NCBI RefSeq assembly: GCF_003010915.2
Contig: NZ_CP028426.1
Coordinates: 372,001-436,000 of the forward strand
Direction of reading: 5' to 3'
DNA: 64,000 bases
From: Gulosibacter molinativorax
GTDB lineage: Bacteria; Actinomycetota; Actinomycetes; Actinomycetales; Microbacteriaceae
Below, in pieces: positions 12,111-21,517 of the stretch. The translations under genes and the position numbers were made by a program. Every line of letters begins with the position of its first letter. Position 1 is the stretch's first letter. The notes under the pieces are model-generated. The model was not told the origin of the DNA. It made no database searches and was given only the letters and a program-made list of their open reading frames with translations.

Positions 12111-13475
12111 CTACTCGGTGGAGGAACCAGTCGTGCCCGTCGACTCCGAGGTCGAGTTCTGCGGGGAATTATTCTTGTCGGGAGTGAAGTTGGGCCGCGC
12201 GCCGCTGGAATTCGGCGCGGTTCCTTCGTTGTCGGGAGCTACGGTGTTCGGGCCATTGGTTGATCCGCCATTGGGACTGCTCGTCCCGCCGGTGCCGCCG
12301 CCGGTAGTGCCGCCGCCGGAGCCGCCATTAGTCGTGCCGGCATCGGTGCCGCCGCCATTGGAGCCGCCGCCATCGCTGCTGCCGCTCCCGACGTTGCCGC
12401 CGCCGGACGTGCCGCTATCAGGGGTCGTACCGCCCTGCCCGCCGCCATTCGGGACGCTTTCGTTGGGGGTGGATCCGGTGTCAGGTGTGGCGCTCGTTCG
12501 AGGCGTGTCGGAGCCCTGGTTCGAGGGCGATTGGGGCGTTGCGTCAGGCGTTGTGCCGGAGCCGCCGGGAGCGGTGTCGTCTCCGGTCGAGCCGGGTCCG
12601 CTCCCGTTCGGTCGTTCATCCTTGCCCTCGGGCTCGCCCGAGGGCAAGTCTTCCGTCGTCGGGTTGGCGCTATCGCCGGGCACGGGCTCACCCGTGCCGT
12701 TGCTGAGCGGCGAAGTGATGATGCGCATTTCAAACTCGGCCGCATCGCCACCGAGCTCCACGTGCATCTTCAACTCGTAGTTTTCGCCCTCTTTGAGGCT
12801 TGCCGCGAGTTCGCGCTCCAGCGTACGAAAGGTGTCCAGCTCGTCGCTCGTCACCTCGCGCCCCGCGCTGATCCCCAGCGACGGCCAAGAGCCGGGCGGC
12901 GTGGCGAGGTCGACCGTGCCATGGGTGAGCCATTCGGGCCGTTCAAGCGTCTGGATGCGCTCATACTCCGTCGCGGGATCGGCCACGAAGCTCGTCATGT
13001 TGAGCCAGTAAGTCGCTTCTTCCGCGGGACCAACCTGATTCACCGACGCAGTCGCCGGGCCCGCGCTCGTGACGTGTTCAATGAGCGCGCCCCACTGCGA
13101 CTCGCTGCGTTCGAGTCGCGTTGTATTCAACTTGTGCTCGTTCGCGAAGGTGAGATCCACTTTCGCGACAGACTCGATCTCGCCGTAGAGCGACTGCATC
13201 AATGCGCCGACCGATGTGGGAGCAGCACCTTCACATATGTGGATCTCGAGCGTGAATCCCGGCTTGCCTTCGGCGACTTTGAGAACCGTGTAGCCAGTGA
13301 CGACATCGGAGTCGTCGACTGCCGCGCGAATCAGTTCTTCTTGCGCGACGGCTTTGGTGTTCGTCGCGGAAAAATGGACGACGAGCCAAGCGACCACAAG
13401 CGCGACAACCACTGCGATCGCGATTGCTCCACCGAGGCGAAAACCTCGCCGCGCCGTTAGTTCCGCGAAAGACAC
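12111..13475 (-). CDS. Membrane-anchored protein with Pro/Gly/Thr-rich C-terminus
   Basis: A 454-residue protein I do not recognise. Residues ~14-35 form one transmembrane segment (IAIAVVVALVVAWLVVHF), likely leaving the rest outside. Residues ~40-245 look like a folded extracellular domain containing CEGAAPTSVGALMQSLYGE. From about residue 255 the chain is low complexity, rich in Pro, Ser, Thr, Gly and Asn, as in wall-spanning linkers. It is convergent with xerD and divergent from parA. The plus-strand frame over its tail is a compositional shadow. Confidence 0.8.
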   Translation of the reverse strand: MSFAELTARRGFRLGGAIAIAVVVALVVAWLVVHFSATNTKAVAQEELIRAAVDDSDVVTGYTVLKVAEGKPGFTLEIHICEGAAPTSVGALMQSLYGEIESVAKVDLTFANEHKLNTTRLERSESQWGALIEHVTSAGPATASVNQVGPAEEATYWLNMTSFVADPATEYERIQTLERPEWLTHGTVDLATPPGSWPSLGISAGREVTSDELDTFRTLERELAASLKEGENYELKMHVELGGDAAEFEMRIITSPLSNGTGEPVPGDSANPTTEDLPSGEPEGKDERPNGSGPGSTGDDTAPGGSGTTPDATPQSPSNQGSDTPRTSATPDTGSTPNESVPNGGGQGGTTPDSGTSGGGNVGSGSSDGGGSNGGGTDAGTTNGGSGGGTTGGGTGGTSSPNGGSTNGPNTVAPDNEGTAPNSSGARPNFTPDKNNSPQNSTSESTGTTGSSTE

Positions 13476-13551
13476 ATAGACCAGAATACTGGGAATGAGC
13501 GAAAAGCCACGTTAATAGTTGGTTTAAATAATTCGCGTCCAGATATTAAAC

Positions 13552-13570
13552 CCTCAAGTAGCGCTTGAGG
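13552..13570. promoter_or_regulatory. Small inverted repeat upstream of parA
   Basis: CCTCAAG and CTTGAGG form a perfect 7-bp inverted repeat separated by TAGCG, in the roughly 195-bp divergent region between the membrane protein (-) and parA (+). The flanking sequence around 13515-13550 is clearly AT-richer than its surroundings and probably holds promoters. A regulator site is possible but unproven. Confidence 0.3.
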
Positions 13571-13669
13571 TGCCTTCTCGACACCCCCCTCTCGCCCATC
13601 CAAAATGGCCGGTCCCCGGGGATAGCATCGGGGAACGCGCGAAAGACTAGGAAGAGGAGGCGGTTGCCA

Positions 13670-14656
13670 ATGGCCATTTCGGAAGCCGACCTGCCCGCAC
13701 TGCCGGGCCTCGAAGTTCCCAAGGACCTGCTGAAGCCGACGAAGAAGCAAGAGCCTCGCACCGATCCCAACTTCGTGCCGGAGCCTGCGAAGGGTACCGA
13801 ACCCGGGGTGCAGCGCTCCGCCGAAGCAGTATCGACGCGCCTCTACAACAAGTTCCCTGTTCCTGCACCGCTTACGAGTCACGGCCCGGCCCGAGTCATT
13901 GCGATGTGCAATCAGAAGGGTGGTGTTGGGAAGACCACGACGTCGATCAACCTCGCCGCCTCGCTCGCCGGGTATGGGCGTCGCGTCCTGTGCGTCGACT
14001 TCGACCCGCAGGGCGCACTGTCCGCGGGGCTTGGCGTCTCGACGCATAACGTCCCCACCATTTACGACCTCCTGATCGGTCAGATTAATGACCCCCGCGA
14101 GGCTATCCAGGAGACGGAGTTCGAGGGGCTCGACCTCATCCCTGCGAACATTGATCTCTCCGCCGCCGAAGTGCACCTCGTGACCGAGGTCGCCCGCGAG
14201 CAGATTCTCGCGTCGATCCTGCGTAAGGTCAGCGACGACTACGACGTCATCATCATCGACTGCCAGCCCTCGCTCGGCCTGCTTACGGTGAACGCGCTGA
14301 CCGCCAGTCACGGCGTGATGATTCCACTCGAGTGCGAGTACTTCGCGCTGCGCGGCGTGGCGCTCCTCATCGAAACCATCGAGAAGGTGCGCTCGCGACT
14401 CAACCCGTCGCTGGAGCTCGACGGCATCCTGCCGACGATGTTCGACGGTCGCACCCTCCACTCCCGTGAAGTGCTTGACCGCGTCTTCGAGGTCTTCGGT
14501 GACAAGGTCTTCGACACCGTGATCGGCCGCACCGTCAAGTTCCCAGATGCGTCGGTCGCGGGTGTGCCGATCGTCGAGTTCGCGCCCACGCACCCTGCCG
14601 CGCAGGCCTATCGGCAGCTAGCCCGCGAGCTGGTGGCGCGCGGTGCAGCCGCCTAG
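13670..14656 (+). CDS. ParA/Soj-family ATPase adjacent to scpAB
   Basis: A 328-residue ParA-type ATPase with deviant Walker A KGGVGKTT at residues 83-90, the switch region VDFDPQGALS and IIIDCQPSLGLLTVNAL. A disordered extension of about 70 residues precedes the ATPase core. ATG 13670 follows GAGGAGG by 9 nt. There is no parB here; a lone parA upstream of scpA-scpB is a conserved actinobacterial arrangement, distinct from the parAB locus near oriC. A role with condensin loading or chromosome organisation is inferred from this context. It overlaps scpA by 14 nt. Confidence 0.9.
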   Translation: MAISEADLPALPGLEVPKDLLKPTKKQEPRTDPNFVPEPAKGTEPGVQRSAEAVSTRLYNKFPVPAPLTSHGPARVIAMCNQKGGVGKTTTSINLAASLAGYGRRVLCVDFDPQGALSAGLGVSTHNVPTIYDLLIGQINDPREAIQETEFEGLDLIPANIDLSAAEVHLVTEVAREQILASILRKVSDDYDVIIIDCQPSLGLLTVNALTASHGVMIPLECEYFALRGVALLIETIEKVRSRLNPSLELDGILPTMFDGRTLHSREVLDRVFEVFGDKVFDTVIGRTVKFPDASVAGVPIVEFAPTHPAAQAYRQLARELVARGAAA

Positions 14657-15491
14657 CGAGCCCGACGCCGTCGAGCCTGATCCCGCTGAGCCTGATCCCG
14701 CCGAGGAAGACGACGATTTTCGCGTCGATCTCGACGTGTTCCAGGGCCCGTTTGATCTGCTGCTGCAGCTCATCTCGCGTCGCGAACTCGACATCACCGA
14801 AGTCGCGCTCTCCGACATCACGGATGAGTTCATCGCCTACGTCGCCCAGATCGACTCGACCGAGGACCTGAACCGGGCGACGGAGTTCATCGTCGTCGCG
14901 GCGACTCTCTTGGATATGAAGCTCGTGAGCCTGCTGCCGCAGGGCGACTATGTGGATGCGGAGGACGTCGCGATCCTCGAAGCGCGAGACCTGCTCTTCG
15001 CGCGACTGCTCCAGTATCGCGCCTACAAAGAGGCGGGGCTGTGGTTTGCGGAAAGATTCGTGGTGGAGGAAACTCGGCACGCGCGGACGGTGCCGCTCGA
15101 GGCGAAGTTTCGGGAGCGCATTCCCGAACTCGTGTGGACGACATCGCTCGAGGACTTCGCGGCGCTCGCGACGCTCGCCCTCACACCCAAGGCAATACCG
15201 ACCGTCGGGCTCGACCACCTGCACGCACCGCTCGTCTCGATCCGGGAGCAGGCAAGCATCCTGGTGAATCGACTTCGCGAGAGCGGGCCGATGACGTTTC
15301 GCGAGCTCGTCGCGGACGCGGACGGCAAGGGCGTGCTCGTCGCACGGTTTCTCGCGATTCTTGAGCTCTATCGACGCGCCGCGGTCGAGCTCGAGCAGGG
15401 GACTCCGCTCGGCGAGCTCACCGTGACGTGGGATGCCGAGGATTGGCACGACGAAGAATTAACGACCCTGGGAGCGGACTATGACCGATGA
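14643..15491 (+). CDS. scpA: Segregation and condensation protein A
   Basis: A 282-residue kleisin that bridges the SMC heads with ScpB in bacterial condensin. The hallmark N-terminal segment (FQGPFDLLLQLISRRELDI) and the C-terminal winged-helix region (MTFRELVADADGKGVLVARFLAILEL) are present. A short acidic Pro-Asp-Glu leader precedes the core. The GTG 14643 start overlaps the parA 3' end, and the stop overlaps scpB. Confidence 0.94.
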   Translation: MQPPSEPDAVEPDPAEPDPAEEDDDFRVDLDVFQGPFDLLLQLISRRELDITEVALSDITDEFIAYVAQIDSTEDLNRATEFIVVAATLLDMKLVSLLPQGDYVDAEDVAILEARDLLFARLLQYRAYKEAGLWFAERFVVEETRHARTVPLEAKFRERIPELVWTTSLEDFAALATLALTPKAIPTVGLDHLHAPLVSIREQASILVNRLRESGPMTFRELVADADGKGVLVARFLAILELYRRAAVELEQGTPLGELTVTWDAEDWHDEELTTLGADYDR

Positions 15492-16128
15492 CGTGACCGA
15501 CGCGACGCTTGCGGAGCGTGCGCTCGCCGCGAACGAAGCGACTGAGACCGAGGCAAGCTTCGAGGCCGCGCGTGAGAACACTGAGCTCGATCTCGACCGG
15601 GCTATCGAATCGATCCTGTTCGTGAGCGACGAGCCCGTTCCGCTCGTTTCGCTCGCCACGGCGGTGTCCGCGCCGGTGCGAAAGGTTCGGGATGCTGTGC
15701 TGCGGCTTGTTGACGACTATGATGGAAAGCTTGACGGGCCAATTCGAGGCTTTGAGCTTCGCGAGGTTGGCGGGGGATGGCGAATGTACGTGCGCGAGTC
15801 CTTCGACGAAATCGTGGGCGACTACGTCTCGGTCCGGCAGCCCTCGAAACTTTCGCAGGCAGCACTCGAGACACTAACCGTGATCGCGTACCGCCAGCCG
15901 GTCTCGCGATCACAGGTCGCGCAAGTGCGAGCCGTGAATGTCGATTCGGTTGTCCGGACGCTGCTCGCCCGCGGTCTGATTACTAAGGCGGGCCACGAAG
16001 AAATAACGGGCGCCACACTCTACGTGACGACCGAGCTGCTCCTGCAGCACCTAGGAATTAATTCACTCGAAGAACTGCCGAAGATCTCGCCACTTCTCGA
16101 GGACGGACGGGATGGATTTGATGCGTAA
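15481..16128 (+). CDS. scpB: Segregation and condensation protein B
   Basis: A 215-residue ScpB with tandem winged-helix domains. Recognisable blocks are ESILFVSDEPVPL, GFELREVGGGWRMYVRESF and the conserved AALETLTVIAYRQPVSRSQV. It dimerises and binds the ScpA centre in the SMC complex. The start ATG 15481 overlaps scpA by 11 nt, and the end overlaps the rluB start, so this is one transcription unit. Confidence 0.95.
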   Translation: MTDDVTDATLAERALAANEATETEASFEAARENTELDLDRAIESILFVSDEPVPLVSLATAVSAPVRKVRDAVLRLVDDYDGKLDGPIRGFELREVGGGWRMYVRESFDEIVGDYVSVRQPSKLSQAALETLTVIAYRQPVSRSQVAQVRAVNVDSVVRTLLARGLITKAGHEEITGATLYVTTELLLQHLGINSLEELPKISPLLEDGRDGFDA

Positions 16129-18055
16129 CGAGCAGCCGAGATCAGGCCGCGGGGGTTCTTCGCGACGCCAATCGCAGGGTATACAGCGCTCGCGGAACAC
16201 GCGCTGGGATGACCAGCGGGACCGTCCGGACTCGGAGTCGCGCGATGGCCGCGGCGGTAAGCGCGGCGCCCCTCGCAGCGGTGTGAACGGCGGCAGCCGG
16301 GGCGCTGCGGGCCGTGGCGGCCACCAGCGTCGTGACCAGGACGAGCGTGGTGGTTACCAGCGCAGTGACCGGGACGAGCGTGGCGGCTACGAACGTCGTG
16401 AGCGTGATGAGCGTGGCGGTCAGCAGCGTCGTGACCGGGATGAGCGTGGTGGTTACGAGCGACGGGATCGCGGCGAGCGTGGCGGCTATGAGCGTCAAGA
16501 GCGCGGCGAGCGCGGCGGGTACCAACGTCGCGACCGTGATGACCGCGGCGGCCAGCGCGGTGACCGTGATGAGCGTGGTGGTTACCAGCGACGGGATCGT
16601 GACGAGCGTGGCGGCTACCAACGTCGCGACCGTGATGACCGCGGCGGCCAGCGCGGTGACCGTGATGAGCGTGGTGGTTACCAGCGACGGGATCGTGACG
16701 AGCGTGGTGGTTACCAGCGACGGGATCGTGACGAGCGTGGCGGCTACGAGCGCCGCGACCGCGAGGACCGGGGCGCTCAACGTAACGATCGCGGTGGTTA
16801 CGAGCGTCGCGATCGTGGTGAGCGTGGTGAGCGTGGCGGCTATGAGCGTCAGGAGCGCAGTGACCGGGGCGGTTACCAGCGTCGCGACCGCGATGAGCGC
16901 GGCGGCAACGAACGTCGCGAGCGCAGTGACCGTCGCGGCTACCAGCTCGAGGGGCGAGACCAGTCGCGCCCGAACCGTCGCCGGGCAGAGCCGACGCGTG
17001 GAAGCTGGCAGGACACCCGCAGCTACGAAGAACGTCAGCAGGCGCGGCAAGCGTCGCTCGAGGCCCGCGAAGACACCGAGCAAGGGCGCGCCGCAGTCCG
17101 GAAGGCCGCACAGCAGCGCCCCGACGGTGGTTACTCGCTCGCTGACTTCGACGACATCCCGTTCAACCCCGACCACCGACCCGAGGGCGCGGCTCCCGCA
17201 TCAGACCGCAGCACCGAGGGCGTTCGCCTGCAGAAGGCGCTCGCGAACGCCGGCGTCGCATCGCGTCGCGTGTGCGAGCAGCTCATTACCGAGGGTCGGG
17301 TTGAGGTCAACGGCGAGGTCGTCACGGAACTCGGCAGCCGCATCCAGCCCGAGCAGGATCGCGTGACGGTCGACGGCACGCCCGTCCAGTTCGACCAGAC
17401 GAAGCGGTACATCATCCTGAACAAGCCCGTCGGCGTCGTGTCTTCGTTGCACGACGAGGAGGGGCGCCCAGACCTGCGCCAGTACACGCAAGAATTCGAA
17501 GAGCGCGTGTACAACGTTGGCCGCCTTGACAATGACAGCTCGGGGCTGCTCATCCTCACGAACGACGGTGAGGTCGCGCACATCTTGTCGCACCCGTCGT
17601 ATGAGATTTCGAAGACCTACGTCGTGAAGGTTAAGGGCAAGCTCACGGAGCGCGACCTCAACAAGCTGCTCGAAGGCGTCCGCCTCGAGGACGGCTTCGT
17701 CAAGTTCGACTCCGGGCACGTCATCGCGAAGGGCTCGACCTCGCGGGCAACGCTTGCCGAGGTCACCCTGCACTCGGGGAAGAACCGCGTTGTCCGTCGC
17801 ATGTTCGACAGCATCGGGTTCCCCGTCGAGGAACTCGTGCGGCGTAGCTTCGGTCCGCTGCGGCTCGGCACGCTTCGCGCGGGGGAGATGCGCGAGCTCG
17901 ACTCGCAGGAACTCGGCCGACTCCTTCGCCTCGCGCGCAAGGCAGAGGCCGCAAAAGCTCACCGCGAAGGCAAGGGGCAGGACAAGCCGACCGACGCATC
18001 GGATCGAGACCGTGGCCGGAACGACTCGAACCGAGACGGAGGATCACGTCGATGA
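16112..18055 (+). CDS. rluB: RluB-like 23S rRNA pseudouridine synthase with long Arg/Gly-rich arm
   Basis: A 647-residue protein. The C-terminal ~270 residues are a normal RsuA/RluB enzyme: an S4 domain (LQKALANAGVASRR) and the catalytic motif GRLDNDSSGLLILTNDG with the uridine-attacking Asp, followed by KTYVVKVKG. The N-terminal ~300 residues are a disordered arm with many near-repeats of DERGGYQRRDR (about 16315-16940), resembling RGG RNA-binding tails. The start is ATG 16112, with ATG 16121 also possible; both overlap scpB. The stop overlaps tyrA as ATGA. Antisense frames over the repeat are shadows. Confidence 0.92.
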   Translation: MDLMRNEQPRSGRGGSSRRQSQGIQRSRNTRWDDQRDRPDSESRDGRGGKRGAPRSGVNGGSRGAAGRGGHQRRDQDERGGYQRSDRDERGGYERRERDERGGQQRRDRDERGGYERRDRGERGGYERQERGERGGYQRRDRDDRGGQRGDRDERGGYQRRDRDERGGYQRRDRDDRGGQRGDRDERGGYQRRDRDERGGYQRRDRDERGGYERRDREDRGAQRNDRGGYERRDRGERGERGGYERQERSDRGGYQRRDRDERGGNERRERSDRRGYQLEGRDQSRPNRRRAEPTRGSWQDTRSYEERQQARQASLEAREDTEQGRAAVRKAAQQRPDGGYSLADFDDIPFNPDHRPEGAAPASDRSTEGVRLQKALANAGVASRRVCEQLITEGRVEVNGEVVTELGSRIQPEQDRVTVDGTPVQFDQTKRYIILNKPVGVVSSLHDEEGRPDLRQYTQEFEERVYNVGRLDNDSSGLLILTNDGEVAHILSHPSYEISKTYVVKVKGKLTERDLNKLLEGVRLEDGFVKFDSGHVIAKGSTSRATLAEVTLHSGKNRVVRRMFDSIGFPVEELVRRSFGPLRLGTLRAGEMRELDSQELGRLLRLARKAEAAKAHREGKGQDKPTDASDRDRGRNDSNRDGGSRR

Positions 18056-19158
18056 CACCCACGCGCACGAATTCCCCGGTGCTGGTCGTCGGCACGGGGC
18101 TGCTCGGTAGCTCGGTGGGCCTCGGCCTGCGGCGGCTCGGGGTGGATGTGCTGCTTTCCGATGCCTCGCCCGTCGCGCTCGGTCTCGCGGCCGATTATGG
18201 CGCGGGCCGGATCGCGCCGGCGAAATCCATCGCGACGGCGGCGCCCGAAGACGTACCCCAGATCGTGGTCGTGTGCGTGCCGCCCGATGTGGCCGGCGAG
18301 GTTGTCGTCTCGCAGCTCGAGGCATGGCCGGACGCGATCGTCACCGATGTCACGAGCGTCAAGGTCGCGCCCCTCGAACATGTCATCGATGCAGGTGCTG
18401 ACCTGTCTCGCTACGTTGGTTCGCACCCGATGGCCGGACGTGAGACAGGCGGTCCGCTCGCCGGCCGCGCCGACCTCTTTACCGGGCGTCCGTGGGTCGT
18501 GGCCTCGAACGAAAAAACCACCGTGTTCGGCCTGCAAGAGGTCGAGGGCCTCGCGCTCGACCTCGGCTCGAGCGTCGTGAGCATGACGGCCGAGGAACAT
18601 GACGACGCGGTTGCCCTTATCTCTCACGTGCCGCAGCTGCTGTCGACCGCAATGGCCGAGCGACTCCTTGAGGACGAGACCGACGCCACCGCGCTCGCGG
18701 GCGGCGGGCTGCGCGACGTGACGCGCATCGCCGCATCCGATCCGACCCTGTGGAGCCAGATTCTTGCCGCGAACGGGCCGCGCGTCGCGCGCATCCTGCG
18801 CCTGCTGGCCGACGACATCGTCGACCTCGCCGAGGCGCTCGAGGACATGAATCAGCCGGGTGCGCGTCGCAAGGTCGCCGAGCACATGCTCGCGGGCAAC
18901 GAGGGCGTCGCGCGGATCCCGGGTAAGCACGGCTCGCGCCGCACATTTACGAACGTCACCGTCATGGTGGACGACCGTCCGGGCCAGCTCGCGCGACTCT
19001 TTCACGAGATCGGCGAGGCGGGCATCAACGTGGAAGAACTCGACATCGAGCACTCGCCGGGCGCCAACATTGGCCTCGCGACAATCGGCGTGTTGCCTGA
19101 GGTTCGACAAAAGCTCCTCGACGAGCTCGACGCACGCGGATGGAAGGTGGCGCAGTGA
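18052..19158 (+). CDS. tyrA: Prephenate dehydrogenase with ACT domain
   Basis: A 368-residue enzyme of tyrosine biosynthesis oxidising prephenate to 4-hydroxyphenylpyruvate. The Rossmann motif is VVGTGLLGSSVGLGLRRLG; SHPMAGRETGG is the conserved substrate-pocket segment. A C-terminal ACT domain (NVTVMVDDRPGQLARLF) suggests feedback control by an amino acid. The start ATG 18052 overlaps the rluB stop, and the stop overlaps cmk as GTGA. Confidence 0.94.
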   Translation: MTPTRTNSPVLVVGTGLLGSSVGLGLRRLGVDVLLSDASPVALGLAADYGAGRIAPAKSIATAAPEDVPQIVVVCVPPDVAGEVVVSQLEAWPDAIVTDVTSVKVAPLEHVIDAGADLSRYVGSHPMAGRETGGPLAGRADLFTGRPWVVASNEKTTVFGLQEVEGLALDLGSSVVSMTAEEHDDAVALISHVPQLLSTAMAERLLEDETDATALAGGGLRDVTRIAASDPTLWSQILAANGPRVARILRLLADDIVDLAEALEDMNQPGARRKVAEHMLAGNEGVARIPGKHGSRRTFTNVTVMVDDRPGQLARLFHEIGEAGINVEELDIEHSPGANIGLATIGVLPEVRQKLLDELDARGWKVAQ

Positions 19159-19841
19159 CGGCGCGGGATCAAGCAGTGGTGGTCGCAATCGACGGGCCCT
19201 CGGGCTCGGGCAAGTCAACCGTGTCAAAGGCGGTCGCAAAGCGCCTGGACTGGCAGCTGCTCGACACGGGATCGGTCTATCGCGCCCTGACCTGGTATTC
19301 GCTGCAGCGGGGTGTTGACCTCGACGACAAGGATGCGGTCATCGCCACCGTGCCCGGTTTTCTCGAGGCGTGGTCGCTCTCGCTCTCACCGGATGAGCGC
19401 TGGGTCCGCGTCGGGGACACCGACGTGACCGATCGCATCCGCGAGACCGAAATCTCTGCTGTCGTCTCGAAGGTCGCGGGCATCCCAGAGGTGCGCGACG
19501 CGGTGAACCAGCGGTTCCGCGAGATTCTCGTGGGCACGGATGCGGACGGGATCGTCGCCGAAGGCCGCGACATTACGACGGTAGTTGCCCCGGATGCCCC
19601 CGTGCGCATCCTGCTCACCGCCGACGAGGACGTGCGCATCGCGCGCCGCCTCGCCGAGAAATCGGGGGAGGATGCGGCGCGCGTCGCCGCGACCGTCACC
19701 GAGCGGGATAAAAAGGATTCTCGCGTGACAAACTTCACCGCGGCAGCCGACGGGGTTGTCGTGCTTGACTCAACCGATCTCGGGCTCGAGGCGACCATCC
19801 AGGCCGCGCTCGACCTGATCTCAGCCAGGAGCGCCCAATGA
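19155..19841 (+). CDS. cmk: Cytidylate kinase
   Basis: A 228-residue (d)CMP kinase. The P-loop is [17 protein letters not shown], followed by [12 protein letters not shown] and the conserved [11 protein letters not shown] chose GTG 19155, overlapping the tyrA stop, over the in-frame ATG 19140 inside tyrA. The cmk-der pair is conserved across bacteria, and the stop overlaps the der ATG. Confidence 0.95.
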   Translation: MTARDQAVVVAIDGPSGSGKSTVSKAVAKRLDWQLLDTGSVYRALTWYSLQRGVDLDDKDAVIATVPGFLEAWSLSLSPDERWVRVGDTDVTDRIRETEISAVVSKVAGIPEVRDAVNQRFREILVGTDADGIVAEGRDITTVVAPDAPVRILLTADEDVRIARRLAEKSGEDAARVAATVTERDKKDSRVTNFTAAADGVVVLDSTDLGLEATIQAALDLISARSAQ

Positions 19842-21400
19842 CAGACGCAACCAATACCCCCGGGTACGAACCCGAGTTCGTCGCTGGCGACGAATCCTAC
19901 GAGGAAGCGTACGAAAGTCAGGCGGAGTCGTTCCAGGAGACTGTCGACGGCATCGACGACGAAACGGCCGAGATGCGCGCCGACGTGCTGCGTCGCGCAC
20001 TGCTCGAGTACGACCTCGACGCCGATGACCGGGATGTGCTCGAGGGTCGCTTCGCTGACGACGGCACGTTCCTCATGCCGGCGCTTCCCGTGCTCGCGAT
20101 CGTGGGTCGTCCGAATGTCGGTAAGTCGGCGCTCGTGAACCGCATCCTGGGCCGCCGCGAGGCGGTCGTCGAGGATGTGCCGGGCGTGACGCGCGACCGC
20201 GTCTCGTACCGCGCGCAGTGGGGCGATCGTCACTTCACCCTCGTGGACACGGGCGGTTGGGAACCCGACGCCAAGGGCATCGACCGTTCGGTGGCCCAGC
20301 AGGCCGAGATCGCGATCGAGCTCGCGGACGCGGTGCTCTTCGTGGTCGACGCAAACGTCGGGCCGACCTCGACCGACGAGGAGGTCGTGAAGCTGCTGCG
20401 ACGGAGCGAACGCCCGGTGTTGCTCGTCGCCAACAAGATCGACGACCCGGTGCACGAGCCGAACGCCGCGATGCTCTGGAGCCTCGGACTCGGCGAGCCG
20501 CACGCGGTATCCGCACTGCACGGCCGTGGCGTCGCCGACATGCTCGACGAGGCCATGCGCATCCTGCCGACCGTCTCGAAGGTCGCGAAGGAAGAGGTTG
20601 GCGGACCGCGTCGCGTCGCGATTGTCGGCCGACCCAACGTCGGCAAGTCGAGCCTGCTGAACAAGGCCGCGGGGGAGACCCGCGTCGTTGTCAACGAGCT
20701 CGCCGGCACGACCCGCGACCCCGTCGACGAACTCGTCGAGCTCGGTGGCCAGACCTGGCGCTTCATCGACACCGCGGGCATCCGCCGTCGCGTGCACCTG
20801 CAGCAGGGCGCCGACTTCTACGCCTCCCTCCGCACCGCGACCGCGATCGACCGCGCCGAGGTCGCCGTCGTTGTGTTCGACGCCACCGAGCCGATCGGTG
20901 TGCAGGATGTGCGCATCGTCGAGATGGTGCTCGAGGCGGGCCGCGCGCTTGTGCTCGCCTTCAACAAGTGGGACGAGATCGACGACGAGCGGCGGTGGCT
21001 GCTCGAGCGCGAGATCGAGCAGGACCTCGGCCACGTGGACTGGGCGCCGCGCGTCAACATTTCCGCGAAGACCGGTCGACACCTCGACAAGCTCGTGCCG
21101 CGACTCAACACCGCACTCGAGTCGTGGGACACCCGAATCGCGACCGGCAAGCTCAACGCGTTTCTCACCGAACTCGCGCAGGGCTTCCCGCACCCGCTTC
21201 GCGGCGGCAAGCAGCCCCGCGTGCTCTTCGCGACGCAGGCGCAGACCCGCCCGCCGACGTTTGTCCTGTTCACGACCGGGTTCCTCGAGCCGGGGTACCG
21301 ACGCTTCATCACGCGTCGACTCCGTGAGACGTTCGGATTCGAAGGCAGCCCGATTCGCGTAAACATGCGTGTACGTGAACGCAGATCAAAAAAGAAGTAG
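19838..21400 (+). CDS. der: Ribosome biogenesis GTPase Der (EngA)
   Basis: A 520-residue protein with two tandem GTPase domains, each with GRPNVGKS ([13 protein letters not shown] and [13 protein letters not shown]), NKID/NKWD specificity motifs, and a C-terminal KH-like domain ending in a basic tail ([10 protein letters not shown]). Der acts in 50S subunit assembly. About 80 acidic residues precede the first G domain, an extension seen in actinobacterial Der. It ends the scpAB-rluB-tyrA-cmk-der run. Confidence 0.96.
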   Translation: MTDATNTPGYEPEFVAGDESYEEAYESQAESFQETVDGIDDETAEMRADVLRRALLEYDLDADDRDVLEGRFADDGTFLMPALPVLAIVGRPNVGKSALVNRILGRREAVVEDVPGVTRDRVSYRAQWGDRHFTLVDTGGWEPDAKGIDRSVAQQAEIAIELADAVLFVVDANVGPTSTDEEVVKLLRRSERPVLLVANKIDDPVHEPNAAMLWSLGLGEPHAVSALHGRGVADMLDEAMRILPTVSKVAKEEVGGPRRVAIVGRPNVGKSSLLNKAAGETRVVVNELAGTTRDPVDELVELGGQTWRFIDTAGIRRRVHLQQGADFYASLRTATAIDRAEVAVVVFDATEPIGVQDVRIVEMVLEAGRALVLAFNKWDEIDDERRWLLEREIEQDLGHVDWAPRVNISAKTGRHLDKLVPRLNTALESWDTRIATGKLNAFLTELAQGFPHPLRGGKQPRVLFATQAQTRPPTFVLFTTGFLEPGYRRFITRRLRETFGFEGSPIRVNMRVRERRSKKK

Positions 21401-21448
21401 TCGGCGAGCCGTCCTGCGGTAACCGGGTGCGGAATATCGGTATCTAGT

Positions 21449-21500
21449 TGGGTAAGCTGGGAAGACGCAGGCAATTGCGTGTTTGACCCAGCCTTACCCA
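21449..21500 (+). promoter_or_regulatory. Structured leader just before the gap ribosome binding site
   Basis: TGGGTAAGCTGGG (21449-21461) can pair with CCCAGCCTTACCCA (21487-21500), leaving one bulged C; inside, ACGCA and TGCGT form a second short stem. The arm ends 2-3 nt before the Shine-Dalgarno GGAGGG (21503-21508). TATCTA at about 21441 could be a -10 box. A folded 5' leader controlling gap translation is possible; no known riboswitch class is recognised. Confidence 0.4.
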
Positions 21501-21517
21501 CTGGAGGGAAACCCCAT

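Noticed and set aside
12118..13460. Proline-rich plus-strand frames opposite the membrane-anchored protein
   Set aside because: Shadow of the Gly/Thr/Asn/Pro tail; the minus strand has a transmembrane anchor and a structured domain.
16142..17366. Long antisense and alternate frames over the rluB arm
   Set aside because: Shadows of the DERGGYQRRDR repeat; no ribosome binding site or recognisable domain.
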